Positions 7,457 through 14,531 of a stretch of 14,853 nt of DNA are shown here, piece by piece. Below the pieces are notes generated by a model. The model was not told where the DNA came from. It did no database searches and saw nothing but the letters and a program-made list of their open reading frames with translations. The DNA is from Lachnospiraceae bacterium UBA3762. Lineage in GTDB: Bacteria; Bacillota; Clostridia; Lachnospirales; Lachnospiraceae. The stretch lies in assembly GCA_002371615.1 (NCBI GenBank), contig DFGA01000018.1:3542-18394 (forward strand), given 5' to 3'. Position 1 is the first letter of the stretch; each line of letters begins with the position of its first letter. Made by a program: the position numbers and the translations under genes.

Positions 7457-8413
7457 ATGGATACAACAAAGAAACTCAAATACAACGAACCCTGGATACT
7501 GCAGCGTGCGGACCCATATGTGTACAGGCATACGGACGGTTCATACTTTTTTACGGCTTCCGTTCCGGCGTATGATGGAATATTTATCAGAAAGGCAGAC
7601 TCTTTAGCGGATCTTCCCGATGCGCCTGAGACGGAGGTGTGGCACAAGCATGAATCCGGTCCTGCAAGCATACATATATGGGCACCGGAGCTGCACTTTA
7701 TTGATGGGTCCTGGTATATCTATTTTGCCGGAGGAGACAGGGATGATATATGGAATATCAGACCTTACGTGCTTCGGTGTGACGATGCGGATCCCACAAC
7801 GGGTTCATGGACTGAGCTTGGCAAGATACAGAGGGCGGATGAAGATGAGTTCTCGTTTGAGGCCTTCTCCCTCGATGCCACTGTGTTTGAGAACAAGGGC
7901 AAATATTATTATATATGGGCAGAGAAGGTCGGAGTGGGCAAGCAGATCAGTAATCTGTACATAGCCGAAATGGAGACTCCCTGGAAGCTTGCAACGGTCC
8001 AGGTAATGCTTACGACTCCCGATTATGACTGGGAGCGTGTGGGCTTCTGGGTCAACGAAGGGCCCGCAGTAATTAAGAGAGGCGGCAAAATATTCCTTAC
8101 CTATTCCGCAAGCGAAACCGGAAAAGCATACTGTATGGGTATGCTGACTGCAGATGAGGACGCAGATCTTCTTGATCCTCTGTCGTGGAAGAAAGAGAGA
8201 TATCCGGTTCTTGCATCTGATGATAAGCTGGGGATTTTCGGCCCGGGACACAACTCCTTTACCGTTGACGAAGAAGGCAACGATATATGTGTTTTCCACG
8301 CAAGAGGTGAAGAGACGATAGAAGGAGATCCTTTGTACAATCCGAATCGCCACGCTATGCTTATGAAAGTAAAGTGGGACAATAACGGGCGGCCGGTGTT
8401 CTCATTTAAATAG
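7457..8413 (+). CDS. Cytoplasmic GH43 exo-alpha-L-arabinofuranosidase (GH43_26-like)
   Basis: The 318-residue protein has no signal peptide and is essentially a single five-bladed beta-propeller catalytic domain of family GH43. The three catalytic acids can be placed: Asp19 in QRADPYV (general base), Asp140 in FSLDATVF (pKa modulator), Glu201 in FWVNEGPAVI (general acid). His265 in GPGHNSF matches the His that helps hold the central cation in this family. IWAPELH at 74-80 is also typical. The pattern fits subfamily 26 exo-1,5-arabinofuranosidases, which trim arabinose from arabino-oligosaccharides. It follows the permeases by 26 bp with AAGGAAA at 7442-7448, so it probably acts on the imported oligomers. 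Xylosidase activity cannot be excluded from motifs alone. Confidence 0.85.
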   Translation: MDTTKKLKYNEPWILQRADPYVYRHTDGSYFFTASVPAYDGIFIRKADSLADLPDAPETEVWHKHESGPASIHIWAPELHFIDGSWYIYFAGGDRDDIWNIRPYVLRCDDADPTTGSWTELGKIQRADEDEFSFEAFSLDATVFENKGKYYYIWAEKVGVGKQISNLYIAEMETPWKLATVQVMLTTPDYDWERVGFWVNEGPAVIKRGGKIFLTYSASETGKAYCMGMLTADEDADLLDPLSWKKERYPVLASDDKLGIFGPGHNSFTVDEEGNDICVFHARGEETIEGDPLYNPNRHAMLMKVKWDNNGRPVFSFK

Positions 8414-8434
8414 GACTAAATCTTCTCTTTGTGA

Positions 8435-8485
8435 CACTGTGGATGCGGCGATCGATCTCATTGCCGCATCCCGGTGCGCTTTTTT
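8435..8485 (+). terminator. Putative intrinsic terminator or attenuator after the cytoplasmic GH43 gene
   Basis: GGATGCGGC (8441-8449) pairs perfectly with GCCGCATCC (8463-8471) around a 13-base loop. The stem can extend across a small internal loop through CAC (8435-8437) with GTG (8474-8476). Six T residues follow at 8480-8485. A TATAAT at 8488-8493 follows directly but has no -35 at good spacing, so a new promoter here is uncertain. Confidence 0.55.
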
Positions 8486-8525
8486 CTTATAATTGGTGGT
8501 GAAGAGTTTTCTATGAAAACTTTTC

Positions 8526-8580
8526 AGCACGTAGGCCACGCCCGAGCGAAGCGAGCTTTTGATGGCGTGGCTCTCAAGAA
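8526..8580 (+). repeat. Structured leader element, copy 1 (upstream of GH43 lipoprotein gene)
   Basis: The element begins CAGCACGTAGGCCACGCCC and ends GATGGCGTGGCTCTCAAGAA. Its outer stem pairs GGCCACGCC (8534-8542) with GGCGTGGCT (8564-8572), nine pairs with one G-T. Inside, GAAG (8548-8551) can pair with CTTT (8556-8559) around CGAG. The stem ends 28 nt before the ATG at 8601 and 13 nt before the AGGGAG ribosome binding site. A related copy stands before the next gene with a compensatory change in the stem. Confidence 0.75.
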
Positions 8581-8600
8581 GTTTCAGGGAGAAAATCATT

Positions 8601-10175
8601 ATGATCAGAAATTTTATCGCAGCCGGAATGGTTATGGTTATAACTTCGGTTTTATTGTCGGGATGCACGCGGGGATCTGCAGCATCCCGGCTGCCCGAAG
8701 AACTTGGAGCAGATATGATAAAGAAAGGGTCTGTTACCACAAAAGGAACACTTCATGATCCCCAGGTAATAGTGGGTGATGACGGGACATACTATTGTTA
8801 CGGCTCGCATATGACAGCGGCTACATCAGAAGACCTTGTAACATGGAAGAGCTGGGCAAACGGCGTTACAAAGGCAAACAAGATATTTGACAACCTGCTC
8901 GTTGAACCGTTTGATGCTTTTTCGTATGTAGGGAAAAATGATCAGAGGAGTTATTCTGTCTGGGCACCGAGTGTTATATACAACAAGACTACCGGAAAGT
9001 ACATGATGTATTTTTGCACCACATCTTCGTATATCAAATCGGACATTACCCTTGCAACATCCGACAATATTAACGGTCCGTACCATTATGAAAAAACGGT
9101 TCTGTACTCCGGTTTTACCAATCCTGTTCTCAAGAAGACCGATTATTACGATGTGATGGGAGAAGACAAGGAGCTTAGGAAAAGGTATATAACCGCTGCG
9201 GGATATAACAACCAGCTTTGGCCCAATGCCATAGATCCAGCGATGTTCTACGATAAGGATGACAGACTGTGGATGGTATACGGTTCATGGTCGGGAGGAA
9301 TCTTTATCCTCGAGCTGGATCCTGCCACCGGAGATGTGATCCATCCGGAGACAAACGACGAAACCGAAACCGACAAGTATTTCGGAAAAAGGCTTATCGG
9401 CGGAGGACATCATCCGATAGAGGGGCCTTATATTCATTATGACAGCAACACAGGTTATTATTATTTGTTCCTCTCATACGGTAATCTTCAGGCTGACGGC
9501 GGGTACCAGATCAGGGTACTTAGGAGTGACAGGCCGGATGGTGTATATACGGATGTGGCAGGTAAGAGCCTAGGGGTTAACGGAGATCTTGAGTCCTACA
9601 ACGAATACGGAACAAAGCTTATGGGTAATTACACCCTGCCAAGCCTTGATGTGACGTATATGGCACCGGGAGGACAGTCCACCTTTACAGGAGCCGATGG
9701 CAAGCTCTATATAGTTTATCATCAGAGATTTGCGAACAAGGGCGAGACCCATAATGTCCGCGTTCATCAGATGGCGATGAATGAAGATGGCTGGCCGTGC
9801 ATTTTCCCGTTTGCAACCTGCGGAGAGACATTGTCTGACGAAGGCTACAAACAGTCCGATCCCGCGGGAACATTTTATGTGCTCGATCACGGACTTGCGG
9901 TAAACAGCAAGGTAAATGAGCCTGTAACCTGCACGTTTTCCGACGGCACCATAAGCGGGGATATTACAGGAACTTATACGGTCACTGAAGATACAAATTA
10001 TGTGACTCTTAATATAGGCAAGACCATATACAAGGGTGTCATGATAAATATGACAGATGAAGCCGGAAACAATGTTTTCTGTATAAGCGCAACAGGAGAT
10101 AACAATCACTCGATATGGTGCGTGCATTATATGGTTGACGAAGAGGCTGATGCCACTGATAATATAAATCAATGA
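8601..10175 (+). CDS. Surface lipoprotein GH43 endo-alpha-1,5-L-arabinanase-like enzyme
   Basis: The start is ATG 8601, preceded by AGGGAG at 8586-8591; in-frame TTG 8559 and ATG 8562 lie inside the hairpin element and are rejected. The 524-residue precursor has a lipoprotein signal, with lipobox LLSG-C at Cys22, so it is anchored outside the membrane. The GH43 catalytic acids are Asp53 (TLHDPQVI), Asp212 (NAIDPAMFYD) and Glu274 (HPIEGPYI); His374 (VYHQRF) fits the cation-linked His. A C-terminal beta-rich domain of about 110 residues (about 412-520) follows the propeller, a layout like that of Bacillus Abn2-type endo-arabinanases. It probably releases oligomers for the neighbouring ABC importer. 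Endo-arabinanase is favoured over exo-acting enzyme, though motifs alone do not prove it. Confidence 0.82.
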   Translation: MIRNFIAAGMVMVITSVLLSGCTRGSAASRLPEELGADMIKKGSVTTKGTLHDPQVIVGDDGTYYCYGSHMTAATSEDLVTWKSWANGVTKANKIFDNLLVEPFDAFSYVGKNDQRSYSVWAPSVIYNKTTGKYMMYFCTTSSYIKSDITLATSDNINGPYHYEKTVLYSGFTNPVLKKTDYYDVMGEDKELRKRYITAAGYNNQLWPNAIDPAMFYDKDDRLWMVYGSWSGGIFILELDPATGDVIHPETNDETETDKYFGKRLIGGGHHPIEGPYIHYDSNTGYYYLFLSYGNLQADGGYQIRVLRSDRPDGVYTDVAGKSLGVNGDLESYNEYGTKLMGNYTLPSLDVTYMAPGGQSTFTGADGKLYIVYHQRFANKGETHNVRVHQMAMNEDGWPCIFPFATCGETLSDEGYKQSDPAGTFYVLDHGLAVNSKVNEPVTCTFSDGTISGDITGTYTVTEDTNYVTLNIGKTIYKGVMINMTDEAGNNVFCISATGDNNHSIWCVHYMVDEEADATDNINQ

Positions 10176-10190
10176 GTTTCGCGCAAGAGA

Positions 10191-10281
10191 CAGCACGTAG
10201 GCCATGCCCCATACCTACGACATTAGTCGTTGGTGCCGCCCGGCGAGGGACGAAGTGGACTTTGAATGGCATGGCTCACAA
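10191..10281 (+). repeat. Structured leader element, copy 2 (upstream of GH51 gene)
   Basis: The ends match copy 1: CAGCACGTAGGCCATGCCC at the left, ATGGCATGGCTCACAAGAA at the right. The outer stem pairs GGCCATGCC (10200-10208) with GGCATGGCT (10268-10276). The pair C-G of copy 1 is replaced by T-A, so pairing is preserved. An inner hairpin CGAAG (10251-10255) with CTTTG (10260-10264) is shared with copy 1 but has a different loop. Copy 2 also holds an extra hairpin, CCTACGAC (10214-10221) with GTCGTTGG (10226-10233), one mismatch. The outer stem ends 27 nt before the ATG at 10304. Confidence 0.75.
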
Positions 10282-10303
10282 GAACAGAAAAGGAGAAGAT
10301 ATT

Positions 10304-11815
10304 ATGGCAAAACTTGTTATCAATGAAAACAAAACCCTCGGAACCGTAGCTCCGGAGATTTACGGACATTTTTCCGAACATCTCGGAAGATGTATTTACG
10401 AAGGACTGTATGTCGGTGAGGATTCTGAAATCCCCAACGTTAACGGAATGCGTAAGGATGTTGTGGATGCTCTGCGCAAAATAAATGTTCCCGTTCTTCG
10501 CTGGCCGGGAGGATGCTTTGCGGACGAATACCACTGGAAAGACGGTATTGGTGAGAAATCAAAGCGTAAGAAGATGGTCAATACCCATTGGGGCGGTGTT
10601 ACTGAGGATAACAGCTTCGGAACCCATGAATTTATGGAATTGTGCCGTCAGATAGGCTGCAAGACCTATGTAAACGGAAACCTGGGAAGCGGCACTGTTC
10701 AGGAGATGAGCGAATGGGTGGAATATATGACTTTCGACGGCGAATCTCCCATGTCAAATCTTCGTAAAGAGAACGGGTCCGAAAAATCATGGAAGGTATA
10801 CTACTTCGGCGTCGGCAACGAGAACTGGGGCTGCGGCGGAAACATGACACCCGAATTCTATGCGAACGAGTACAGAAGATATCAGACATATGTACGTCAG
10901 TATGATCCCGAAAAGCCTATTACCAAAGTTGCATGCGGTGCAAATGTGGATGACTATAACTGGACCGAGCAGGTAATGAAGACATGCTTTGAAAACACAC
11001 CTGAGCATCTTCACGGACATATGGATATGATCTCTCTCCATTATTATGATCTTCCCGAAGGATGGGAACCGAAGGTAAGTGCCACGGAGTTTGATGAGGA
11101 TACATACTACAAGACTCTCAATCAGGCTTACAGAATGGACGAGCTTGTAAGCAGACATACTGCAATAATGGACAAGTATGACCCCGGGAAGGTGGTTGGA
11201 CTTTCGGTAGACGAATGGGGCACATGGTTTGCTGTTGAGCCCGGAACGAATCCCGGATTCTTATATCAGCAAAACACAATAAGAGATGCTCTTGTTGCAG
11301 GCATCACGCTTAACATATTCAACAAGCATTGTGACAGGGTTAAGATGGCTTGTATCGCTCAGATGGTAAATGTTCTTCAGTCGGTTATCCTGACAGAGGG
11401 CGAGAAGATGCTCCGCACTCCCACATATCACGTATTCCATATGTTCAGGGATCACCAGGGAGCCGAGCTTTTACAGAGCGCACTCTCCGGCGTCGGAACT
11501 ATAGGAGAAGGCAAGTGCGAAGTTCCCGAGCTTACCGAATCCGTTACCGTAAAGGAGGGTACTATAACGGTTACCGTCAACAATCTTTCCTTAACGGATA
11601 AGAAGTCTCTGGATATTATACTTACCGAAGATAAGGATTATAAAGTCATTGAGTCTACAATGGTGGGCGGCTCGGATCCTCATGATTACAATACATTTGA
11701 TGATCCCGATAAGGTTGTTGAAAAGAAATTTGATGACTGTTCAAAAGTAGCCGGTAATAAGTTCCTGCTTAATATCCCGGCAGCATCTGTAGTAAAGATC
11801 AGACTGCAGGCTTAA
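10304..11815 (+). CDS. abfA: GH51 alpha-L-arabinofuranosidase
   Basis: The start is ATG 10304 after AAGGAGA at 10290-10296; earlier in-frame starts would read through the structured leader element and are rejected. The 503-residue length is normal for intracellular GH51 enzymes, and there is no signal peptide. Family motifs include GTVAPEIYGHFSEHLGRCIYEG near the start and RWPGGCFADEYHW (66-78). The acid/base is Glu173 in GVGNENWGCGG and the nucleophile is Glu304 in SVDEWGTWF. A C-terminal beta-sandwich domain ends the protein. It removes terminal arabinofuranosyl residues from arabino-oligosaccharides in the cytoplasm, acting with the GH43 exo-enzyme. It is the last gene of the arabinan series; its stop codon lies in the loop of a short terminator-like hairpin. 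Confidence 0.95.
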   Translation: MAKLVINENKTLGTVAPEIYGHFSEHLGRCIYEGLYVGEDSEIPNVNGMRKDVVDALRKINVPVLRWPGGCFADEYHWKDGIGEKSKRKKMVNTHWGGVTEDNSFGTHEFMELCRQIGCKTYVNGNLGSGTVQEMSEWVEYMTFDGESPMSNLRKENGSEKSWKVYYFGVGNENWGCGGNMTPEFYANEYRRYQTYVRQYDPEKPITKVACGANVDDYNWTEQVMKTCFENTPEHLHGHMDMISLHYYDLPEGWEPKVSATEFDEDTYYKTLNQAYRMDELVSRHTAIMDKYDPGKVVGLSVDEWGTWFAVEPGTNPGFLYQQNTIRDALVAGITLNIFNKHCDRVKMACIAQMVNVLQSVILTEGEKMLRTPTYHVFHMFRDHQGAELLQSALSGVGTIGEGKCEVPELTESVTVKEGTITVTVNNLSLTDKKSLDIILTEDKDYKVIESTMVGGSDPHDYNTFDDPDKVVEKKFDDCSKVAGNKFLLNIPAASVVKIRLQA

Positions 11816-11832
11816 CTGCCTGCCCCTGTTTT
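11806..11832 (+). terminator. Weak intrinsic terminator after the GH51 gene
   Basis: GCAGGC (11806-11811) pairs with GCCTGC (11818-11823) around TTAACT, which contains the GH51 stop codon. CCCTGTTTT follows. The stem is short and the T-run has only four residues, so efficiency is uncertain. Confidence 0.45.
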
Positions 11833-11850
11833 AAGATGTCAAATAACTAA

Positions 11851-12042
11851 ATATGTGGTCATAAATTGCATCTGTTCAGGACCGGAAATAAAAATAAGCC
11901 GAAGCTGGTTTTTATGTCCGGTTCCGGGACTGTCTCCCCGGTTTATGATTTTAGAATTATTGTGATTGAGAAATTCGGTTACGGCTGTTCCGGTCACCTA
12001 TCTTGTCCGGTGATTTCATTTCTATTAATAATTCCACATTGA
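11851..12042 (+). pseudogene. Probable remnant of an alpha/beta-hydrolase gene
   Basis: No intact gene lies between 11816 and 12215. One frame, open from after the TAA at 11848 to the TGA at 12040, reads RTGNKNKPKLVFMSGSGTV then SPVYDFRIIVIEKFGYG (about 11878-11985). This resembles the N-terminal oxyanion-loop region of a common clostridial alpha/beta-hydrolase family, in which roughly ten residues normally separate the VYDF-like and RIIVIEKFGYG-like segments. Here those residues appear to be missing, and similarity is lost after GYG. No start with a ribosome binding site is seen. I read it as a decayed gene with internal deletion. The identification rests on memory of the family, not on a search. 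Confidence 0.5.
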
Positions 12043-12215
12043 ACAAAACTTTCCCCCAACAAAGCACAAGAACTTGATTATAATTGGATAAAATGACAAA
12101 ATGTACCTGGGAATATGGACAAAGTATATGCAGAAATAAGAGATTAAATTTGAAGACAATTAATCAGAGAATGAAAATCATTCAGGACGAAAAAGAAGTC
12201 AGGGAGGAATAAGGT

Positions 12216-12932
12216 TTGAAAATTACTGTCATTAACGGAACCGAAAAACACGGTGTGACATACAGAATGAAAGAAATGTTCTTAGAGCCGTTTAGGGATA
12301 ATGCAGATATCACAGAATACTATCTCCCCAAGGACGGTCCGGGGTTCTGTACGGGGTGCACCACGTGCTTCAGGGGAAACCAGAATCTCTGTAAGGATGC
12401 GGAAAAAGTTCAGAAGATCGAGAAATCATTATTTGAAGCAGATCTGCTGGTCTTTACGTCACCTGCCTATGTTTTCCACACTACCGGAGCAATGAAAGCG
12501 ATGCTGGACCATTTCGGATACCGGTGGATGCCACATCGCCCTGCAAAAGAATTGTTCGGAAAGCGTGCCGTGATAATCACGCAATGTCTCGGAGCAGGTG
12601 GAAAGTCCACAGCAAAGGATATAAAAGACAGCCTTTCGTGGTGGGGCATTTCTTCAATCAGGGTAGTAAGTTTTAAACTGATGTCGGAAATTGACTGGAA
12701 CAAAATCGATGAAAAGAAAAAAGCGGCGTTCAAAAAGAAGCTGAACAGTGTTGCAGAAAAAATGCGTGCCATAAATTATAATGAACCAAGTTCCACAAGC
12801 CTGACTGTAAAAGCAAAATTCTATGCCGTGAGGATGCTTCAGACAGGTCTTGGCAGGCAGAATCCCGAATATTCCGACTACAAGTATTGGAATGAAAACG
12901 GCTGGATCGGTAAAGCAAGACCGTGGAAATAG
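12216..12932 (+). CDS. Flavodoxin-fold NAD(P)H-dependent oxidoreductase
   Basis: The start is TTG 12216, chosen because GGGAGG (12202-12207) lies eight bases upstream and MKITVINGTEKHGVTYRM is the expected first strand and FMN phosphate loop of flavodoxin-like reductases. The protein has 238 residues. Cysteines in GPGFCTGCTTCF (Cys45, 48, 51) and Cys59 fit the CxGCxxC pattern frequent in multimeric flavodoxin / NADPH-dependent FMN reductase relatives. The segment TSPAYVFHTTGAMKAMLDHFGY (79-100) matches the flavin-contacting SPxY region. A C-terminal extension of about 60 residues ends in WIGKARPWK. It is cytoplasmic; substrate unknown. It stands alone, between two apparently decayed sequences, and a TATAAT at 12079-12084 is the only promoter hint. 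Confidence 0.82.
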   Translation: MKITVINGTEKHGVTYRMKEMFLEPFRDNADITEYYLPKDGPGFCTGCTTCFRGNQNLCKDAEKVQKIEKSLFEADLLVFTSPAYVFHTTGAMKAMLDHFGYRWMPHRPAKELFGKRAVIITQCLGAGGKSTAKDIKDSLSWWGISSIRVVSFKLMSEIDWNKIDEKKKAAFKKKLNSVAEKMRAINYNEPSSTSLTVKAKFYAVRMLQTGLGRQNPEYSDYKYWNENGWIGKARPWK

Positions 12933-12966
12933 ATTAAATTTGAAAGAAAGTTTTTGTATATAAGAT

Positions 12967-13134
12967 TTGCAGTGCGAGCTTTTTACATATTTTGCTGACT
13001 GGAAGATTGAGCGTGTTGATGAAGTGATATTCGAAGACAATTTATGATCTTTTGCAATCTACGCTCAGGATCATGCACAAAAAGTGCAAGTCCACAGTAT
13101 TTAGAGACCTACGAATGAATCCTGTATCAGGGAT
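12967..13134 (+). pseudogene. Possible remnant of a degraded coding sequence
   Basis: The 217-bp gap 12933-13149 has no intact gene. One frame reads as protein-like sequence interrupted by stops: ADWKIERVDEVIFEDNL, TGA at 13045, SFAIYAQDHAQKVQVHSI, TAG at 13102, RPTNESCIRD, TAA at 13135. The even, amphipathic composition either side of the in-frame stops suggests a coding sequence that has accumulated point mutations. No family is named with confidence. A small inverted repeat TGCAC-AAAAA-GTGCA (13074-13088) also falls here. Confidence 0.35.
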
Positions 13135-13149
13135 TAAGGAGATATTTAA

Positions 13150-14475
13150 TTGAAGAAAATCAAAAGAATACTATGTTTGCTGATATGTGTCTGCTTGCTG
13201 TCCGGATGTGCTGTACAGCAAAATGCAGATAATTCTGTTTCTACACAGACGCCTGTTAGTTCTAAACAGTTTAACAGGTCGTATGCTTCGGATTCATTTA
13301 AGAATATGCTGCAGCAGTATCCTGATATTCGGGAATTGATCGAAAAATCGATTGCACAGGCTGCGGAGATTAATCCGGACCGGGAGACAAATCCGGTTCA
13401 GTCGCTCGATGAACTGTACAGTTTCCTTGACTACACTGTAACATGCATGCCGTGGAACATTATGCCTGAGGAACGATATGGTAGTTTTGCGACAAAATGT
13501 GATCAGAGTATCCTCTATGTATACTGGCTTTTGGATCAGCCTTTGCAGGAGCTGGAAAATAAAGACCTGTTTTATCCTTCGGTGGAATATCTGGAACCGG
13601 TATACCGGTGGCTGACGGAGTATAATAATACATGGAGGGACTTTCTGGATTCTGAAGAATCGTGGAGGCAGGAATATCTGGATATGCTTTTGAAGGACCC
13701 TTCCTGGAATCTGGATAAAGGCTGGTATGAGTCTCCGGAAAACTGGCATTCTTTCAATGACTTTTTCTCCAGAAAACTTTCCGGAGATGCAGCACGGCCC
13801 ATTGCTGCATCACAGGACGATTCAGTTGTGGTTTCGCCGGCGGATTCACTTCCTCAGGGCCTCTGGAAGATTGATGATGAGGGGTTGTTCCATGCTGATC
13901 CCATCCTGAAAGAAGACGGTGTTACGATTAAGAACTCCACTTATATTTCCGTCGAGCAGCTGTTAGGGGAAGAAGGTGCTGAATATGCATCACTGTTCCA
14001 CGGTGGGTATCTGACTCATACCTATCTGAACTATGACGATTACCACAGATATCATTTTCCTGTTTCCGGCACGGTTGAGGCAGTGTACACGATCCCATAT
14101 GCGAATGCGGTAGGCGGTGTTGTATATTGGGATGATAAGAGCGGACTATATGTTCTGGAATCAAATTCCCTTTCCTGGCAGAGCATAGAGACAAGGGGCT
14201 GCGTCCTTATCAATACCGATTATGGAATGGTAGCTGTGATCCCGGTTGGAATGGGACAGGTTTCAAGCATCAATTTTCTTGACAATGTAAAGCCCGGGGC
14301 AAAAGTTAAAAAAGGAGATGAACTGGGCTATTTCCTCTTTGGTGGTTCAGACTGTGTAATGTTGTTTGAAGGTCGTTCGGGCTTCAAACTTACCGTTCCG
14401 GAAGGCGGTACAGGCAGCTACTCTGCCGGTTACGCCCATGTATATTGCAGGGAGGAATACGGCAGGTTTCAATAA
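13150..14475 (+). CDS. Lipoprotein of the phosphatidylserine decarboxylase family (pyruvoyl-type)
   Basis: The start is TTG 13150 with AAGGAGA at 13136-13142. The 441-residue precursor has a lipoprotein signal with lipobox LLSG-C at Cys20. A helical N-terminal region (about 40-200) precedes the decarboxylase domain. Family motifs are FNDFFSRKL (202-210), SPAD (229-232), DYHRYHFPVSG (297-307) and FGGSDCVMLFE (397-407). The Asp-His-Ser self-cleavage triad of the family can be assigned to Asp232, His302 and Ser400, with cleavage expected between Gly399 and Ser400 to form the pyruvoyl group. Bacterial membrane-lipid Psd normally lacks a secretion signal and has LGST-type motifs, so this is a divergent, extracytoplasmic branch. 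Layout is reminiscent of fungal PSD-like amino-acid decarboxylases; the substrate is unknown. Confidence 0.78.
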   Translation: MKKIKRILCLLICVCLLSGCAVQQNADNSVSTQTPVSSKQFNRSYASDSFKNMLQQYPDIRELIEKSIAQAAEINPDRETNPVQSLDELYSFLDYTVTCMPWNIMPEERYGSFATKCDQSILYVYWLLDQPLQELENKDLFYPSVEYLEPVYRWLTEYNNTWRDFLDSEESWRQEYLDMLLKDPSWNLDKGWYESPENWHSFNDFFSRKLSGDAARPIAASQDDSVVVSPADSLPQGLWKIDDEGLFHADPILKEDGVTIKNSTYISVEQLLGEEGAEYASLFHGGYLTHTYLNYDDYHRYHFPVSGTVEAVYTIPYANAVGGVVYWDDKSGLYVLESNSLSWQSIETRGCVLINTDYGMVAVIPVGMGQVSSINFLDNVKPGAKVKKGDELGYFLFGGSDCVMLFEGRSGFKLTVPEGGTGSYSAGYAHVYCREEYGRFQ

Positions 14476-14531
14476 CTCTTCATTGTTAACCGATTATGAT
14501 AAACAGTCAGACAGTAAATAAGGAGGTATAA

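Noticed and set aside
8488..8493. TATAAT as a promoter for the GH43 lipoprotein gene
   Set aside because: The nearest -35-like TTGCCG (8461-8466) is 21 bp away and weak, and no extended -10 is present; left as a note only.
8513..8758. Open frame from ATG 8513 reading through the leader element and into the GH43 lipoprotein gene
   Set aside because: It runs in a different frame over a clear signal peptide and catalytic region; the overlap explains it as a shadow of the GH43 gene.
12093..12212. 39-codon frame upstream of the oxidoreductase gene, starting ATG 12093, with TATAAT nearby
   Set aside because: No ribosome binding site precedes it and it matches no family I know. It might be the tail of a lost regulator or simply the leader, but the evidence is too thin to call a gene.
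13074..13088. TGCAC-AAAAA-GTGCA inverted repeat before the decarboxylase gene
   Set aside because: A five-base stem is too short to call a terminator or operator without conservation.
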